Assembly (NCBI GenBank): GCA_037957365.1
Contig: JARHVA010001738.1
Coordinates: forward strand, 2,327,501 to 2,391,500
From: Torreya grandis
Lineage: Eukaryota; Streptophyta; Pinopsida; Cupressales; Taxaceae
Direction of reading: 5' to 3'
Length of the DNA stretch: 64,000 nt
Both the position numbers and the translations under genes were made by a program. Below, piece by piece: positions 37,716-49,824 of the stretch. Below the pieces are notes generated by a model. The model was given only the letters and a program-made list of their open reading frames with translations, did not search any database and had not been told where the DNA came from. The number at the start of each line of letters is the position of its first letter. The stretch's first letter is position 1.

Positions 37716-38960
37716 TAGGGATTTCCAAGGAAACAAGTATACCATTGAGTTGGTATTTTGAGCCAATGTTCCTGATAACACCAATAATTGGCAAGTTTTC
37801 AACAATGATGATAAAGTCATCACCTTTTTAATGAAGGAAAAAAATTTAGTGAGTTATACTTTGAGGGGAGTGACTATACTCCTCAAGAATCAATATCTGA
37901 GGTAGATGAGGAAATTGGTGAAGAGATTTTACAACTAAAAGGGAATAGGATTCCCAAAATATTGGTTTCTCTAGAGAGACTCTGATAAACATGATCAATT
38001 TATCAAATGTCAACAGTCTAAATTAGATTCATCCATAAAAATTAAGCAAGTCAATAAAAGAACAGATGATGATCCAAAAATGATAAATATTAGGAAATTT
38101 TGATCATTGGAGGAAAGAGAGAAGTTAGTGACACTTTTACATTAGTACATTGATGTATTAGTGTATTCATATGATTATTTGAAATCTTTATGACCCAAGG
38201 AATTTTAGCATGATATTCCTCTCAAATCTAGGTCCCAACCTCACAAACAGAAACAATGACAATACAATCCCAAAATATTAGGTACCATCCTTGCCAAGAT
38301 CCAAAATATGTTGAATGCTAGGATCATATTTCCTATACATCACTAAATGTCGATAGATAATATCATTATTATGAGAAAAAGAATGGATAAATATGCATTT
38401 GTGTCAAGTTTCTTAATCTAAATCAATCATCATTGAAGGATAATTACCCACTACTAGTAATGGATCAAGTACTAGAAATAGTAATGGGTTCATAAATGTT
38501 ATTTATGCTAGATGGATTCTCAGGATATAATAAAGTGGAGGTGTGCGATGAATATAAACATAAGATGGACTTCAATACTCTATGGGGAACCTTTGCATAA
38601 TATAGAATGCCTTTTGGGTTGATCAATGTTGGTGCTAGCTTTTACAGGGATATGGATCTGGCTTTATAGGATGTTGTTGGTAATTTCATTATGGTTTATC
38701 TTGATGATTTAACTATTTTATCAAAGAAACATCAAGATCATTGTGATTATTACAATAATTAATATAAAGGTGATGTCAACATGGGATATCCTTCAATCCT
38801 AAGATATCCATTTTTGGGGTTATTGAAGGTAAACTCATTGGGCACATTGTGATCAAGGAAGGAACAAAGATTGATCTTGAATAGGTCAAGTTTATTAAAA
38901 ATCTTAATTTTCCATCAAGGAAGAAAGGAGTGCATTCTTTCTTTAGGAAGGTTAATTTAT
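37716..38960 (+). pseudogene. RT: G3 linker and reverse transcriptase
   Basis: The linker has DNTNNWQVFNNDDKVITFLM and later LVTLLH-stop-YIDVLVYSYDYLKS. RT proper contains MLNARIIFPIHH, MLFMLDGFSGYNKVEVCDEY, MDFNTLWGTFA-stop-YRMPF, GLINVGASFYRDMDLAL and the catalytic NFIMVYLDDLTILSKKHQDH. The Y-L-D-D box is intact. Stops replace Gln-type residues. It ends with GLLKVNSLG and a thumb-like HSFFRKVNLL. Confidence 0.8.
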
Positions 38961-39600
38961 TGTGAAGGTTTGTTCCTAATTTTGTTGGGAAGACATGTCA
39001 TATTATTGATATGATCAAAGGGAAATCAATTTTTCATTAGAATTTAGAATGGAGAGCTACCTTCCATTGAATAAAGGAATCAATTGCTCATGTTCCCATC
39101 TTAGTCTACCCTGAATATAACAAGAACTTGATCATGTATAGTTATGCTTCTAAGCATACTCTATTTTCCATCTTGGTGTAGTCAAATGAAAAGGGGATTG
39201 AATCTCCTATATCTTTCATGAGATATCTTCTATAGGCTCATGATCTCAAGTACGAACCCATGGAGAAACATGATTATGCTATGGTAAAAGTGGTTAAGAA
39301 TTTTAGGCATTACATCCTCAATTCTCACACCATCACACTGGTACTATATTCTACAATCAAGTCCATTCTAACTCAATAAGAATTTGGAAGAAAAATTGGT
39401 AATTGGATCACTAAGATTCAAGAGTGTGATATGGAAATCAAACCTATAAATCTATTACATGGAAAAGGTTTGTGTCAGCTCATTACAAAAAAAAACCAAA
39501 GGAAGTATTTGACAATGAAGGAGATATAGAGGTATAACTTCCCATGGTCTTGTTCATAAGCACAATGAATGAGTGGTACTCCAACATTGCTCATTTTCTC
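38961..39600 (+). pseudogene. RNH: G3 second (gypsy-type) RNase H
   Basis: The reading shows WRATFH, IKESIAHVPILVYPEYNKNL, IMYSYASKHTLFSILV (Asp of Y-x-D-A-S replaced by Tyr), ISFMRYLL, MEKHDYAMVKVVKNFRHYIL and ECDMEIKPINLLHGKGLCQL. This is the normal RNase H position between RT and integrase. The altered first catalytic residue suggests a degenerate domain, as in dual-RNase-H Tat elements. Confidence 0.65.
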
Positions 39601-39719
39601 ACATATGGAGAATTCCTAGAGCATTTTTCATACAAAGATAAGAGGAAAATTAAGCTTAGATCTATAAACTTCATTCTTTGGGATAATGGTTTATACAAAA
39701 AAATCATTGATGTAATTTT

Positions 39720-40640
39720 TTTATGATGTGCAGATAAAGCACAACAAGGAAAGTTATTAGAATCCCTTCACAACATGGCTTATGGAGGACATTTATCATC
39801 TCTAGTCACAACTCATAAGATTTTATGAGTAAGGTACTAATGAACAACACTTTTTTAAGATGTATACATGTGGGTACATAAATGTGAGAAATGCCACTAA
39901 TTTATGGGGAAACCCAATTTGGAAACCTTACCCCTTAAGCAAGTAATTAATAAATAACCTTTCCAACCATAGGGTATTGACTTCATTGGCATAGTGAACC
40001 CATTATCGAGTGCCAATCATAACTACATTCACATGGCTACTAATTACTTCACCAAGTGGGTGGAGGCCATCCTAGCTAAACATTTCACTTTAGAGGCTAT
40101 TTGTAAATTTCTCAAGGAAAACATCATCACAAGGTTTTGAGTACCTAACAAGATAGTAATTGATAATGTTTCTTGTTTCTTATCCCAGGAGATAATTGAG
40201 TTCTATTTTTAATATAGGATCATTTTATCACACTTCTTTGACTATTTCCCTCAAAGAAATTATCAAGTTGAGTTGAGTAATAAGAACTTGGTTACTATTA
40301 TCAAGAATTTGGTAGAAGAAAATTAGAAATCTTAGCCCAATGATTTATATGATACATTGTGGGCAGATCACATCACTCCTAAGATAGTGATTGGTATGCC
40401 CCCCATTCAACTTCCTTATGGTTTAAATGAAAAAATACTTATCACATTGGAGTTTACCACTCTTAGATTGGTTAAAGAAATTGAGGATTAAATGTTTGAA
40501 AGTTTCATAGATAAGAGTATTATGTTCATTGATAAACTAGAAGAGGAACATATAAAGGTGGTAGAACGCATTGTTGAACATCAAATCCAAGTCATAATAT
40601 TTAAAAATTGGGGATCTCGTTTTATTATGGGATAAAAAAA
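39720..40640 (+). pseudogene. INT: G3 zinc finger and integrase
   Basis: A degraded HHCC segment (about 39,735-39,930) has CGYINVRNATNLW-type remnants. The core reads GIDFIGIVNPLSSANHNYIH, MATNYFTKWVEAILAK, a stretch ending in NIITRF-stop-VPNKIVIDNV, YQVELSNKNLVTIIKNLVEE, TLWADHITPK and LPYGLNEKI. The first catalytic Asp appears as Asn; the second Asp (VIDN) and the Glu (VELSN) are visible. The C-terminal part is lost in frame changes after about 40,500. Confidence 0.75.
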
Positions 40641-40961
40641 GAGCTGAAAGAAATACAAAAAAGATTTGATTCCTTTTGGAGGGGTCATTTCCTTATTAAT
40701 TAACTCTATGGAGAGCACAATCTATTTTTGGCATATCAAGATGGAATAGATTATCACTACCCTATAGTATACAACATCTGAATCTTTCCACTTAGTGATG
40801 TTCTAAATAAGTTTGTACATTTTGTATATATCTATATAATTTTTTTTTTTTTTGGTCTAGTTTGTCACCTAACTCTATGGCCCAATGGAGGAAGGCACAT
40901 AGCGTTTTGATATTCTTTTTCCCTCAAACATTTTGAAGAATGCTTGAAGGAAATTCCCTAG
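40641..40961 (+). other. G3 region between integrase and 3' LTR
   Basis: Non-coding, with a poly-T run at about 40,842-40,856. A short purine run (GAAGGAAA near 40,946) before the LTR is the only candidate polypurine tract and is weak. Confidence 0.4.
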
Positions 40962-42129
40962 TGGGAGCTAGTTTTTATCCTTGAATTTATTAGGCCAAAT
41001 TCATGGGAAAACACTGATAAAAATTATCCATTTCATATCTCATGAACTCTAGACACGTAGAATGAGGAAAATTAGTTTGCCTCATGCATGATTTTTACCT
41101 CAAAAATTTAGTCTCTTTTTGAGAGTTTTTCCCCCTTGAATTTCAAAGATTGTTTTACAGACTACACCAAGTTTGAAATCTTATAGGCCAAAGAATTTTC
41201 TCTGGACTATACCTGATGTACAAAGGTTAAGAATTTCTCCACCACTGCACATGTAGGACTAAATAAATTCTTGACCCTTGCATGCTGGCCCACCATAGTG
41301 TGTAATTAATACAAGAATTAATTACCACTATTATATATATTTTAACCCATGTAAATTCATTTTCACCATTTATTTTCACTCCTTCCTCACCATTTTTGTG
41401 CCTACCTACATCCTATCTAACCATTTCCATGCACATCTACATCAAATCACCCATATATTTCATCTTTCTTCATGGATTTTAGGTAAGTTTTTTATTTTGT
41501 TTGTTATTCATAGGTTTTATTTTCATTATATTTCCCTTGATTTTAGTCGCTATCATCTTAAATTTTATTGATAAACCCTGTATAATCCCTATTGTATTCT
41601 TGTAATCCCATGTCAAGTTCCCCAACTATCTATTTTTTCCAAACCATGTCAAGATTTTTATTTGACCCTTTTCATTTAAAAAAATCATGCCTATTTTGAG
41701 TTTCTAAAACCTTGCATGGATCCACCATAAAATTGTTAGTTCTTAAAACCCTGATATCTTGAAGGTTGTGTGTTTCAGAGATTTTACTTCAATCTTTATA
41801 GTCGTTTCCCCAATTCGGAACACTTCAAAGAATTTTATCCAAAGACATATCAATCATCCTTTTATTTGGAACACTTGAAAGAATTTTCTCTAAAGTGCAC
41901 CTAATCCCCTAAGATTCAATGTAAGCTAGAGATTTTTCTTTAACCTAAACTAACCTTACCCAATTCCACCAAAAGTTAAGTAGGTCAAAAAAAATTCTTA
42001 GACATACATCATTTTCTCAGTCATCCCATGTCATCGAAAGAATTTTATCTAGATTGCATGAAATACACATACCTAGGGTGTAGTTTAGAGAATTTTCTTT
42101 GAACTACACCCAACCCATTTAAATCTCAT

Positions 42130-42157
42130 GTAGTTTAGAGAATTTTCTCTAAACTAC
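42130..42157. repeat. Perfect 13-bp hairpin, best member of the LTR motif cluster
   Basis: GTAGTTTAGAGAA and TTCTCTAAACTAC flank two T residues, a perfect inverted repeat. Close variants stand at about 42,085-42,113 and 42,176-42,215, and weaker ones across 41,130-42,060 and the corresponding part of the 5' LTR. Confidence 0.75.
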
Positions 42158-42354
42158 ACAAAGTGATTTACTAACCCCATGTATTTCAGAGAATTTTCTT
42201 TAAACTACATAATATCCAAACACATGCATAAACACAATTTTTCTTTGCCTTTGTATTCTCCATACTAAATGAAAAATGTGATAACTCTAAAATATTTGAA
42301 CATTCTAATGTATTTTCTTGACCAATCATGGAATATTATCCTGATAAGAGAACC

Positions 42355-45300
42355 ATGAAGTAAATATTTCAAGTAGTCTTAATGTTTTCAGTTAAATCCA
42401 ATGTGGACCAGATTGGGACACAAAAAATAGTCATGTAGACATGATAGAGTTGTTATAGAAGATAAAAATGTACCATATTACACATCACATGTAATATATA
42501 TTGAATAACATAATTCACTTAGTGGTAGCATTCTCAATTTAACATAAGATTTAGAGTTTGTCTTAATAGTTGCTACCCATTTTGATAAGCAGAATAGATC
42601 AGTCCAGGATGCAGATGGTAAGGTGGTCATCTAGCTTGATGAAGAGTATTTTGAAAAAATATTTCATCTTCTTGACATAGAAGAGTATTTGGATATAACC
42701 ATGATCTCAACTTAGGAACATTACGACAATAATTCTAACAAATGCAAGAGGCATGTCAACTCTCACTAGCTCAAGACTCCTCAATATTCCATTGCTAGGT
42801 GGCTCAAAAAATTATCACAGTGAATTCTTATAGGAAGTGGGGATTTAATCACTCTTCTAAGTAGAGGTAAGGGGTTTCCCACATCAAACATTTTTCAAGA
42901 GTGGATGTATCATTACATATGGGTTATCAAAAGGGGTAAATAGAAGATTTTCTAGGGAAAATAGATCAGTGATGTTATTTATCACCAACTCTCTAAGGTG
43001 ACTTATTCTCTCAAGTTCTTCATGACTTCTTATCTAGTACATGCTACAGCTATCATGAAATCCTTTCTAGGTTTAACTGGGGTTGGTGATAGAAATCAAG
43101 TCCATGTATATGAGTATTATCCACAACTGAATTGAAAGGAGAGCATAAAACATTATAGAAGGGTCAATGATGCCTTATTTTATAAGTACATTTATTTTTT
43201 TGAAAAAGACCATTAAAATAAGATATTTTTAGATGCAATATGGGAGCAAGTGAATAAGGTTGGTTTTATTTTTTGCTAATTCCCAAACTTCACCTAAATC
43301 AGAGTAGGAGGGTTTAATGAACCACCCTATATGCTACCCATGTATCCAAGTGATAAGTTGGTTCTAGTGGAGATGTGTTAACACATGATGAGCATGCATA
43401 TGAAACAATTATATGCCAATAAACCTAGTTTCAAGTTTCCAATCATCATTGGTTGGTATACAATCTCTACCACTCTAAAAGCTAAGACAATGGAAACTTA
43501 ATTATAATGGATTACTCTCAAAAGGTTTAATAGTATGGAAGAATTTAACTATGGGAATATGGGGAACTACACTCATGTGTATAAAATAGAGTAAATTTAG
43601 GATGAGTGTAGAATAGGAAGATGTGAGGAATCTTGACTGCAACCATCTCACTACAAATCAAATTGTTAATTTGAAACTAGATGGCATTCCTCAAGGAATG
43701 GAACATGATGGGAACACATTAGACCCTCTTTATGAGAGTAATCAGATTAATTTTGCTCCTCTTCCCCAAATTGAATGGTTAGTAAAGGAATTTACTTCCA
43801 CAAAAGATAGATTCCAACTCATTCCCATAAAAATCAATGCATGGTTAGAAGGGAAGAACATCAAATTAAAACCATTTAAGATTGTCTCAGAAGAAGAGTA
43901 TGATGAAGAGACTTCTAGGAAGCAAGAAGAGCTAGGGACAAAGAATAAGGAAGTTACCCCCACATCTACATAGAAGGTGAAGTTTGTTTTCAAAATCAAA
44001 GTTAAAAGTAAGGGCAAGGACACTAATATAGATAAAAATGTTCAAAAAAGTGTAGAATAAAATCTAACTGTAAGTGAAGCATTAGTGAAACTAGTGACTT
44101 ATCAAATAGAGGTCTCTTAGGTAGTATCTTCTACTCTCCCCGTATCACTCCTAATACATCAATTACTCCTATAGTACCTCTTCACACTATTATTTCATCC
44201 CCTCTTTCAGCCACTAGTTCCACACTTTTCAAAGTTCCTTCTCATAGCACATTGGTCTAGGTATTTGAATCCCTTTCTAATTTACCTAGTCCTTCAAATT
44301 CATCAAGATCACCTACCAGTCTATGTTTTAGCTAGCAAGACATTGATAAGTTCATGTCTATTTCATATTCCAACTTATTAACTCAAGTCTCATCTACTCC
44401 CTATCAAATATGCCAATGGGAACCAAAGTTTCCACCATACCAACCTAAACACCACATATTAATACCACCACTCCATCAATATACATTCCATTACTAGATA
44501 ACTATATTCCACCTTCTATTACACTCACCTCAAAAATCATTGATCCTCTCCCAACATCACAATCATTAACATCAATTGCACAAGAAGATTCATCAACCCT
44601 TCCCCCTTGGCTAATGTCCTAAATACCCAAGAGGAAGAAACAAACTATATCACCAGATGATTTTGACTTTGGTCAACTTGTGATAGTAAAGCAAAAATAA
44701 AAATAAAAATCTAGGATAATATCAAGAGTGATTTTTGATTTTGGTAATAAGTATGCCAAATTTTTGGTTCCTATAGAAGGTAAAAATATTGAAGATATAC
44801 AATCATCTAACTATACAATTTTATGGATAGATATTAGTAAAAAAAATGTATGAAAGTGCAAAAGAAGATCTATAAGCAGTGATGGCATCTTTTCTTAAAA
44901 TATATGATAAAGATAAGGTGATCAAGGATAAGTTAAAAGAATAGGTAGAACAATTAACTTTAGTTCTACTAAAAATCACTTAATATTTTGAACCAGTAGG
45001 CTATGGGGATTCAGATCACTAAAAAAGCAATTCAATAGGTAGAAAAGATTGGGTCATAAGGTCAAGTAATCAGTGCTTGGATAGAGGGAATATTAATGAA
45101 AACTTCTTAATGGTTACATTCTACCAGTGAAGGAAAAACATAAATGCAAAAAACACTTGACACACTCTCTCAAGACTTGTAATTAATAGATAATTATATT
45201 CACATATGGACCCATCTATGCCAGTTCAAATTGGAAATTTTGGTTGAGAAAAAAATGATTCCTAATAGGAAGATGTGTATGGAATATATAGAGACAATCA

Positions 45301-45773
45301 AGAATAAGAAATAATTCCTATATAATCTAATTAAAGATCTTGAGGAAGCCCAGGACATGTGCATTGATAAGGGGCTAGACCTTACAAATAAGATTAGAGA
45401 ACTACCTTGTTAGGTAAAAGATAAATCTAAAAAAATCCTTCCTACTAAAATAGTTTTTCAATATTTCACTTTCTTGGTTTATATGAAATTCAAAATAGGA
45501 AAATTAATGTTGGACTCCTTTGACAATCCAGTTAAATTCCATGTAATAATGGATACATTACAAAGAATTTTGGATAAAAATAAGGGGTTGTTAGTCAACA
45601 TAGTGGACTCCACTATAAGTGTTCTCACCATTTACAAAAATACATCTAGGCTGAATAATAATGAGGTTCAAGCAGCCATAAAGAGATACAAAGCATATCT
45701 AGAGAAGAATAAAAAGGAAGAAATTCCTATGTCTATGGACACTTATTTTATTCTCATAGTTTTCCATATGTAG
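42355..45773 (+). pseudogene. ORF-X, right copy: unknown protein encoded in the G3 LTR
   Basis: About 1,140 codons with stops. Open pieces are 43,623-43,973 (NLDCNHLTTNQIVNLKLDGI, later EEEYDEETSRKQEELGTKNK) and 45,474-45,773 (C-terminal helices, QAAIKRYKAYLEKNKKEE, natural stop). Near 44,626-44,679 it reads PKRKKQTISPDDFDFGQL, a basic nuclear-localisation-like patch directly after the Pro/Ser/Thr-rich linker. Comparison with the left copy shows which stops are copy-specific, arguing that the ORF was intact when G3 inserted. Function unknown. Minus-strand frames overlapping it are shadows. Confidence 0.6.
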
Positions 45774-46232
45774 TTTTATTGTGTGTAATTTACATGTGGG
45801 GAAAGTACATAGTCCAAAATAAAATTGGACTCTATCAAGAATAAGTTAAAGTAGTTATTTTTTCCCTATTTTTGTTCATAGATCCTCTTCATAAATAAGA
45901 GGATGTTCTTTTATAAAGGCATGATCACCAAGGCTATAGAAAAGAAATGCTGTTGAATTGAGAAGCAATATTTAAAACTTTGTATTCAAATTATAAATCC
46001 TTAATTTCATCAATATAATAAAGCCAAGTGATCTTTCATATTTTTTTCGAATAAACTTGTGGTGTATTATAAATTTTCTTACATCTTTTCCATTACATTG
46101 TATTGTGATTTTTATTATATTGTGGTGTGAATTTCTATTAATTATAAGTGCCAAAAATCTGATTTTGATGTCTTTTGAGTTGCAATATCACTATTGGATT
46201 TTGTTTAATGGAACTAACTTACTAAGGAGACT

Positions 46233-46243
46233 TTTAGTTGTAA
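46233..46243. other. Target-site duplication of LINE L1, left copy
   Basis: TTTAGTTGTAA here is repeated exactly at 49,814-49,824, and G3 LTR sequence is continuous across the two when the intervening DNA is removed. Confidence 0.85.
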
Positions 46244-46510
46244 CTTTTAGATTAAGGTAAAATCAGGTTTTAAAGGGACCCCGAAACCCAAGTACAAAGA
46301 AAGAAAGATAAAGCCTCAACGACCACAGACAGAACCTAAAAGCAACTACAGAGAAGTAGCAAAAGCAAGTTTTATATGGACCTGAAACCACCAGAGAGAC
46401 CACCGGTCAAAACCCAGATTTAACAAAGATCTGGCTACACCATAGATAGAAGATTACAAAAAGAAACCAGAGAACAGGACCAGTAAACATAACCAACAAG
46501 AAGAACCAGA

Positions 46511-48205
46511 CTATTCTTCCAGTTCCAAAATCATTTTTACAGTTTCTTTACCTTTCACAATAGTAGTATCCTGAGTAGTATTTGCCACCAACTTGGCTCC
46601 CTCTTATGTAGCCTTCTTTCTAGAGCTTTGTCTCATCCTTTTGCTAGGCCCCTCCAAGGATTTGGTCTCCTCATTTGCTCTTTTTCCAATATTGACAGCT
46701 GCAGCACAAATATTGGACATTACTTCCTCCATTTTCATTCTGTTCCCCTTAATGAATTCCCGAAGGTTATTCTCGTAATCTTTGAGCTTGATGGGGATAT
46801 CTCTTATCTATTTTTCCATGATGTTAATTTTGTTCCATGCAGCTTTCTGGTTATCTTCCATAATTTCCACTTTCCTTTTGAGATCCTTAATCTCCTTACA
46901 CATCCAAGAATCAAGTTGGAGAGAAGCCTCTGCTTTGTAATTAACCCAACTCATAGGTGTGTGCATTCCATCATTCTGTCCCTTCTCTCTCCATTCCTCA
47001 GAATTCTTATTGGGACTGTTCCCACCTTCTTCAAAGTGATCCTCTCGGCCCCTTTGATACTGTTCTTTGGTTCCAATTTGAATTTCCATGTCCATTTCTT
47101 GATTGTCATCCTGAACTATATTTTCCTTTTCATTTCTTGAAACAAGTTCCTCAATAGGGCCATCCTGGACAATATCTTCCTTTGACACTTTTTGATTTTC
47201 CTCAGTTTCTTCTTTACTATTTTCAGATTCCTCCTCTTTGCTGACTCCTTTCTCATTCTTCTCTTGACATTCTTCATCCTCATTTGAATTTGTATTCCAG
47301 CTTTCAGTTCTTTCTTCTTCCTCCAAATTTTCCTCCCTAGGTTTATCAAATCTCTCCCACTCTATATCTTCTTCTACATTCTGATTATTGGCGCTAGGGA
47401 ACTTGATTTTGTCTTTCCCTTTTACAATTTCACTCCTTCTACTCCTAGACTCCTTATTTTTCCCCTGGTTAGGGTTCTTAACCATAGCTTTATTCTTGCA
47501 GTAGCCTTTGATTAACAGAATTAGGCCTTCATGCAGGATAGGATGCATTTCCTTCTTCTTGTGATCAAATAAACTTTGGACCAAAGAATAGTGCAGGTAA
47601 AAGGGAAAAGACAGTCTTACCTTGTGCCTGAAATGATTAAGGAAAACAAAGTGGAATTTATGCACTCTCTTGCTCCTTCCGTCCAAGATGAAATACTCCC
47701 TTATACATCATAAGACATCCCTCCATATCCCCTTAATCTATTCCAATTCATAGAAATCTCCATTCTTGACCAACTTCTGCTCTTCCACATCTATCTTGGG
47801 AAACTTACAAAAGGCCTCGTTTGAAATGCTTGTCTGCTTGGAGAATTTAAGTCCATCCGTAGGCAACCCTGTAACCTCTGCTATAAAATCCTCTGTAAGG
47901 TTCACTGTGATACCATGCAATGTAACCCTTTCATCAATCCAATTTTTGAAAAAGGCCGTAGTGATATGCGGTTTTGACCCATGGAGCTTTTCCATATAGT
48001 TCACGACTTTTCCTTTCTACAGGATTCTCCAGACATCTTGTTTCTCTCTCCATTCGACATAGTTTTTGGGTTCCTGCTTCCTTGGTTCTCCCTTCCTTTC
48101 ATGAGCCATACTCATTTCCTTAGAAACCCAATCGCTTTGAACTTTACAATGATCCCACCTGCTGCCAGTTTGATTTGAGAGTTGGCTTTGTTTGGGCACG
48201 TTCAA
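46511..48205 (-). pseudogene. Extra ORF at the 3' end of LINE L1 (about 565 codons)
   Basis: One frame runs 48,205 to a final TAG at 46,511 with five internal stops (48,017, 47,738, 47,708, 46,808, 46,604). It begins VPKQSQLSNQTGSRWDH, then VEWREKQDVWRIL, NYMEKLHGSKPHITTAFFKN, WIDERVTLHGITVNLTEDFI, AEVTGLPTDGLKFS, and FILDGRSKRVHKFHFVFLNH with SFPFYLHYSLVQSLFDHKKK. From about 47,500 it is Lys/Glu-rich and coiled-coil-like, ending KGKETVKMILELEE. The 292-codon stretch 46,808-47,686 is open. I recall the N-terminal block as a repetitive conifer family of unknown function. It is not a known LINE domain. Plus-strand frames over it are shadows. Confidence 0.65.
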
Positions 48206-48953
48206 GGTCCTCGAGAGCCTTCCACTTTCAAGAGCCTTCCTCTTTAATGATTGAATACCTTTCCTCGCACAGCCACTTCTCTAACTCATTATGTTTCTAT
48301 AACAATCTAATCATTCCCTCCTTTACATGAGTTGCATCATGAAGAATGAGCGCCCTCAGTTCCACCTTCTTTTCTAATGTTTCCTACCACCTCATTTTTT
48401 TTCCTGTCTGGACTGCGCAGTTTGCTAACCAATCTGCAACTTCGTTGGCTTCACGATAGGTGTGGGTTATAGTCACTTTATCAATTTTTTTTATTAAGGT
48501 TTTCATCTCCATTACCATAGCCTCTATAGTCCAAGACACAATAATTTTATTGTTAAGAATGTTTATGATGTTCAGTGAGTCCCCTTCTAGCCACAATTTG
48601 GGATATCCCGAATCCACAGATATTTTGATGGTCTAAAGGGTGGCAGTAGCTTCGGCAATATGACAATTTGATTTACCAATGGGGATTGATACAGCATCAA
48701 TAACCTTTCCCGTATGGTTTCTCAAGACACCACCACAACCTGCATTCCCCGGATTCCCTTTAGCAGCTCCATCAAAGTTTCCTTTAATCCACCCTTGAGG
48801 GGGAGCATTCCATGTAACTCCTAATCTGGGATTATCAAGTTTACCTTTAGAATTTTCTGTACTTAAGGGATTATCCACTTGGAAGGTTGAGCTTGGATTC
48901 TTTTGTGATAAAAAATTCTCCTTAATAGCTCTAATGATGTTCTGTCCTACCAC
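48206..48953 (-). pseudogene. RNH: LINE L1 RNase H (RVT_3 type) and linker
   Basis: The reading has NAPPQGWIKGNFDGAAKGNP (first Asp), GNAGCGGVLRNHTGKVI, SNCHIAEATATL then a stop (CAG-to-TAG type), LWLEGDSLNIINILNN with the G-D-S motif, and HTYREANEVADWLANCAV with the last Asp. This is the classic plant LINE RNase H; all four acidic positions appear kept. The same frame continues past a TAG at 48,384 into a charged helical linker (LEKKVELRALILHDATHVKE, HNELEKWLCEERYSIIKEEG). A one-base shift then separates it from the extra ORF. Confidence 0.85.
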
Positions 48954-49813
48954 CCATCCAGGGAGCTCTTTATTTCTAAAGATTCGGTTATTTCTTTCCT
49001 TCCATATTCCCCACCAAATATGGGGAAGAGTAAGTTTCCATAAAAAAATTTCTTTAGAATTCTTGGAAGGGCAGTACTAGCATTTAAGAGATAATTCCAC
49101 ATTTTTATGATGGATCCATGCAATGCCCCACATATTGAGAATTTATTTCCAGACTAGCTATGTATAAGAACAGTTTACAAACAAATGATCTCTATCTTCA
49201 AGATCCTTCTTACAAAGGACACACCTGTTCATAATATATGTTCCTCTTTTTTGTAAATTGTCCATAGTTAAGATTTTGTTTTAGAGAAGGGTCCAGAAAA
49301 AGATTTTGATTTTAGGGATGAGCCCTTGATCCAGGCCTTCGTCCACAGTGGTTTGTTGCCATTTCCCTTTGAAGTGAAAATGGAAGAAACTTTAAACTGT
49401 TTGTTTGGCTCATTATGCCATACAATCTTATCTTCAATATTAGGGTATAGAGATATAGCATTTAGGGATATTTGAATATCCTTGAAATCTTGATCATAGT
49501 CAGTGAGGTTCACCTAGGAGTTGTTTTGCTAGTATTGGTTAACCATTATTCCCACTCTTTGCTTGCAACGGTTTATAACATCTTTATCTTGGATTTCATC
49601 TTGCAAAGGTTTTCCTTTTAACCAAATATCTTCCCAAAATTTCACCTTATTACCATTGCCAACTTTTCAGGAGCTTCCTTCTTCTAAAACATGTTTAGTC
49701 CCCTGGACTACCCCCCATATGGCAGAAGGATGGGAAATGTCTGGATTAGAAAAGAATTTAGGGAGAGACTTTGCCTTAAATAAGTATTTGTGCTTCCATA
49801 TTTTGCTCCATTC
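48954..49813 (-). pseudogene. LINE L1 RT C-terminal region and zf-RVT
   Basis: From the truncated 5' end the frame reads EWSKIWKHKYLFKAK, IWGVVQGTKHVLEEGSS, VGNGNKVKFWEDIWLKGKPL, then YPNIEDKIVWHNEPNKQFKV. After a frame change comes the zf-RVT segment with NKILTMDNLQKRG, NRCVLCKKDLEDRDHLFVNC and WWGIWKERNNRIF. These are standard landmarks between RT and RNase H in plant LINEs. Confidence 0.8.
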
Positions 49814-49824
49814 TTTAGTTGTAA
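49814..49824. other. Target-site duplication of LINE L1, right copy
   Basis: TTTAGTTGTAA, identical to 46,233-46,243. Confidence 0.85.

Larger units (their letters stand above)
46244..49813 (-). mobile_element. L1: 5'-truncated plant LINE with a C-terminal extra ORF
   Basis: Bounded by an 11-bp target duplication and inserted in the G3 3' LTR. On the minus strand the order is: tail of the RT/connection region, zinc-binding zf-RVT segment, RNase H, coiled-coil-like linker, a long extra ORF, about 265 bases of 3' end. Endonuclease and most of RT are missing, the usual 5' truncation of LINEs. The 3' end lacks a clear poly-A. The region is visibly richer in G and C and less broken than its surroundings, consistent with the youngest insertion of the stack. 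Confidence 0.85.

Noticed and set aside
43742..44023. 93-codon minus-strand frame
   Set aside because: Antisense shadow of ORF-X; not conserved as an open frame in the other LTR.
46593..47157. Plus-strand frames of 61-170 codons
   Set aside because: Antisense of the long Lys/Glu-rich ORF of LINE L1, which has the better supported frame and context.
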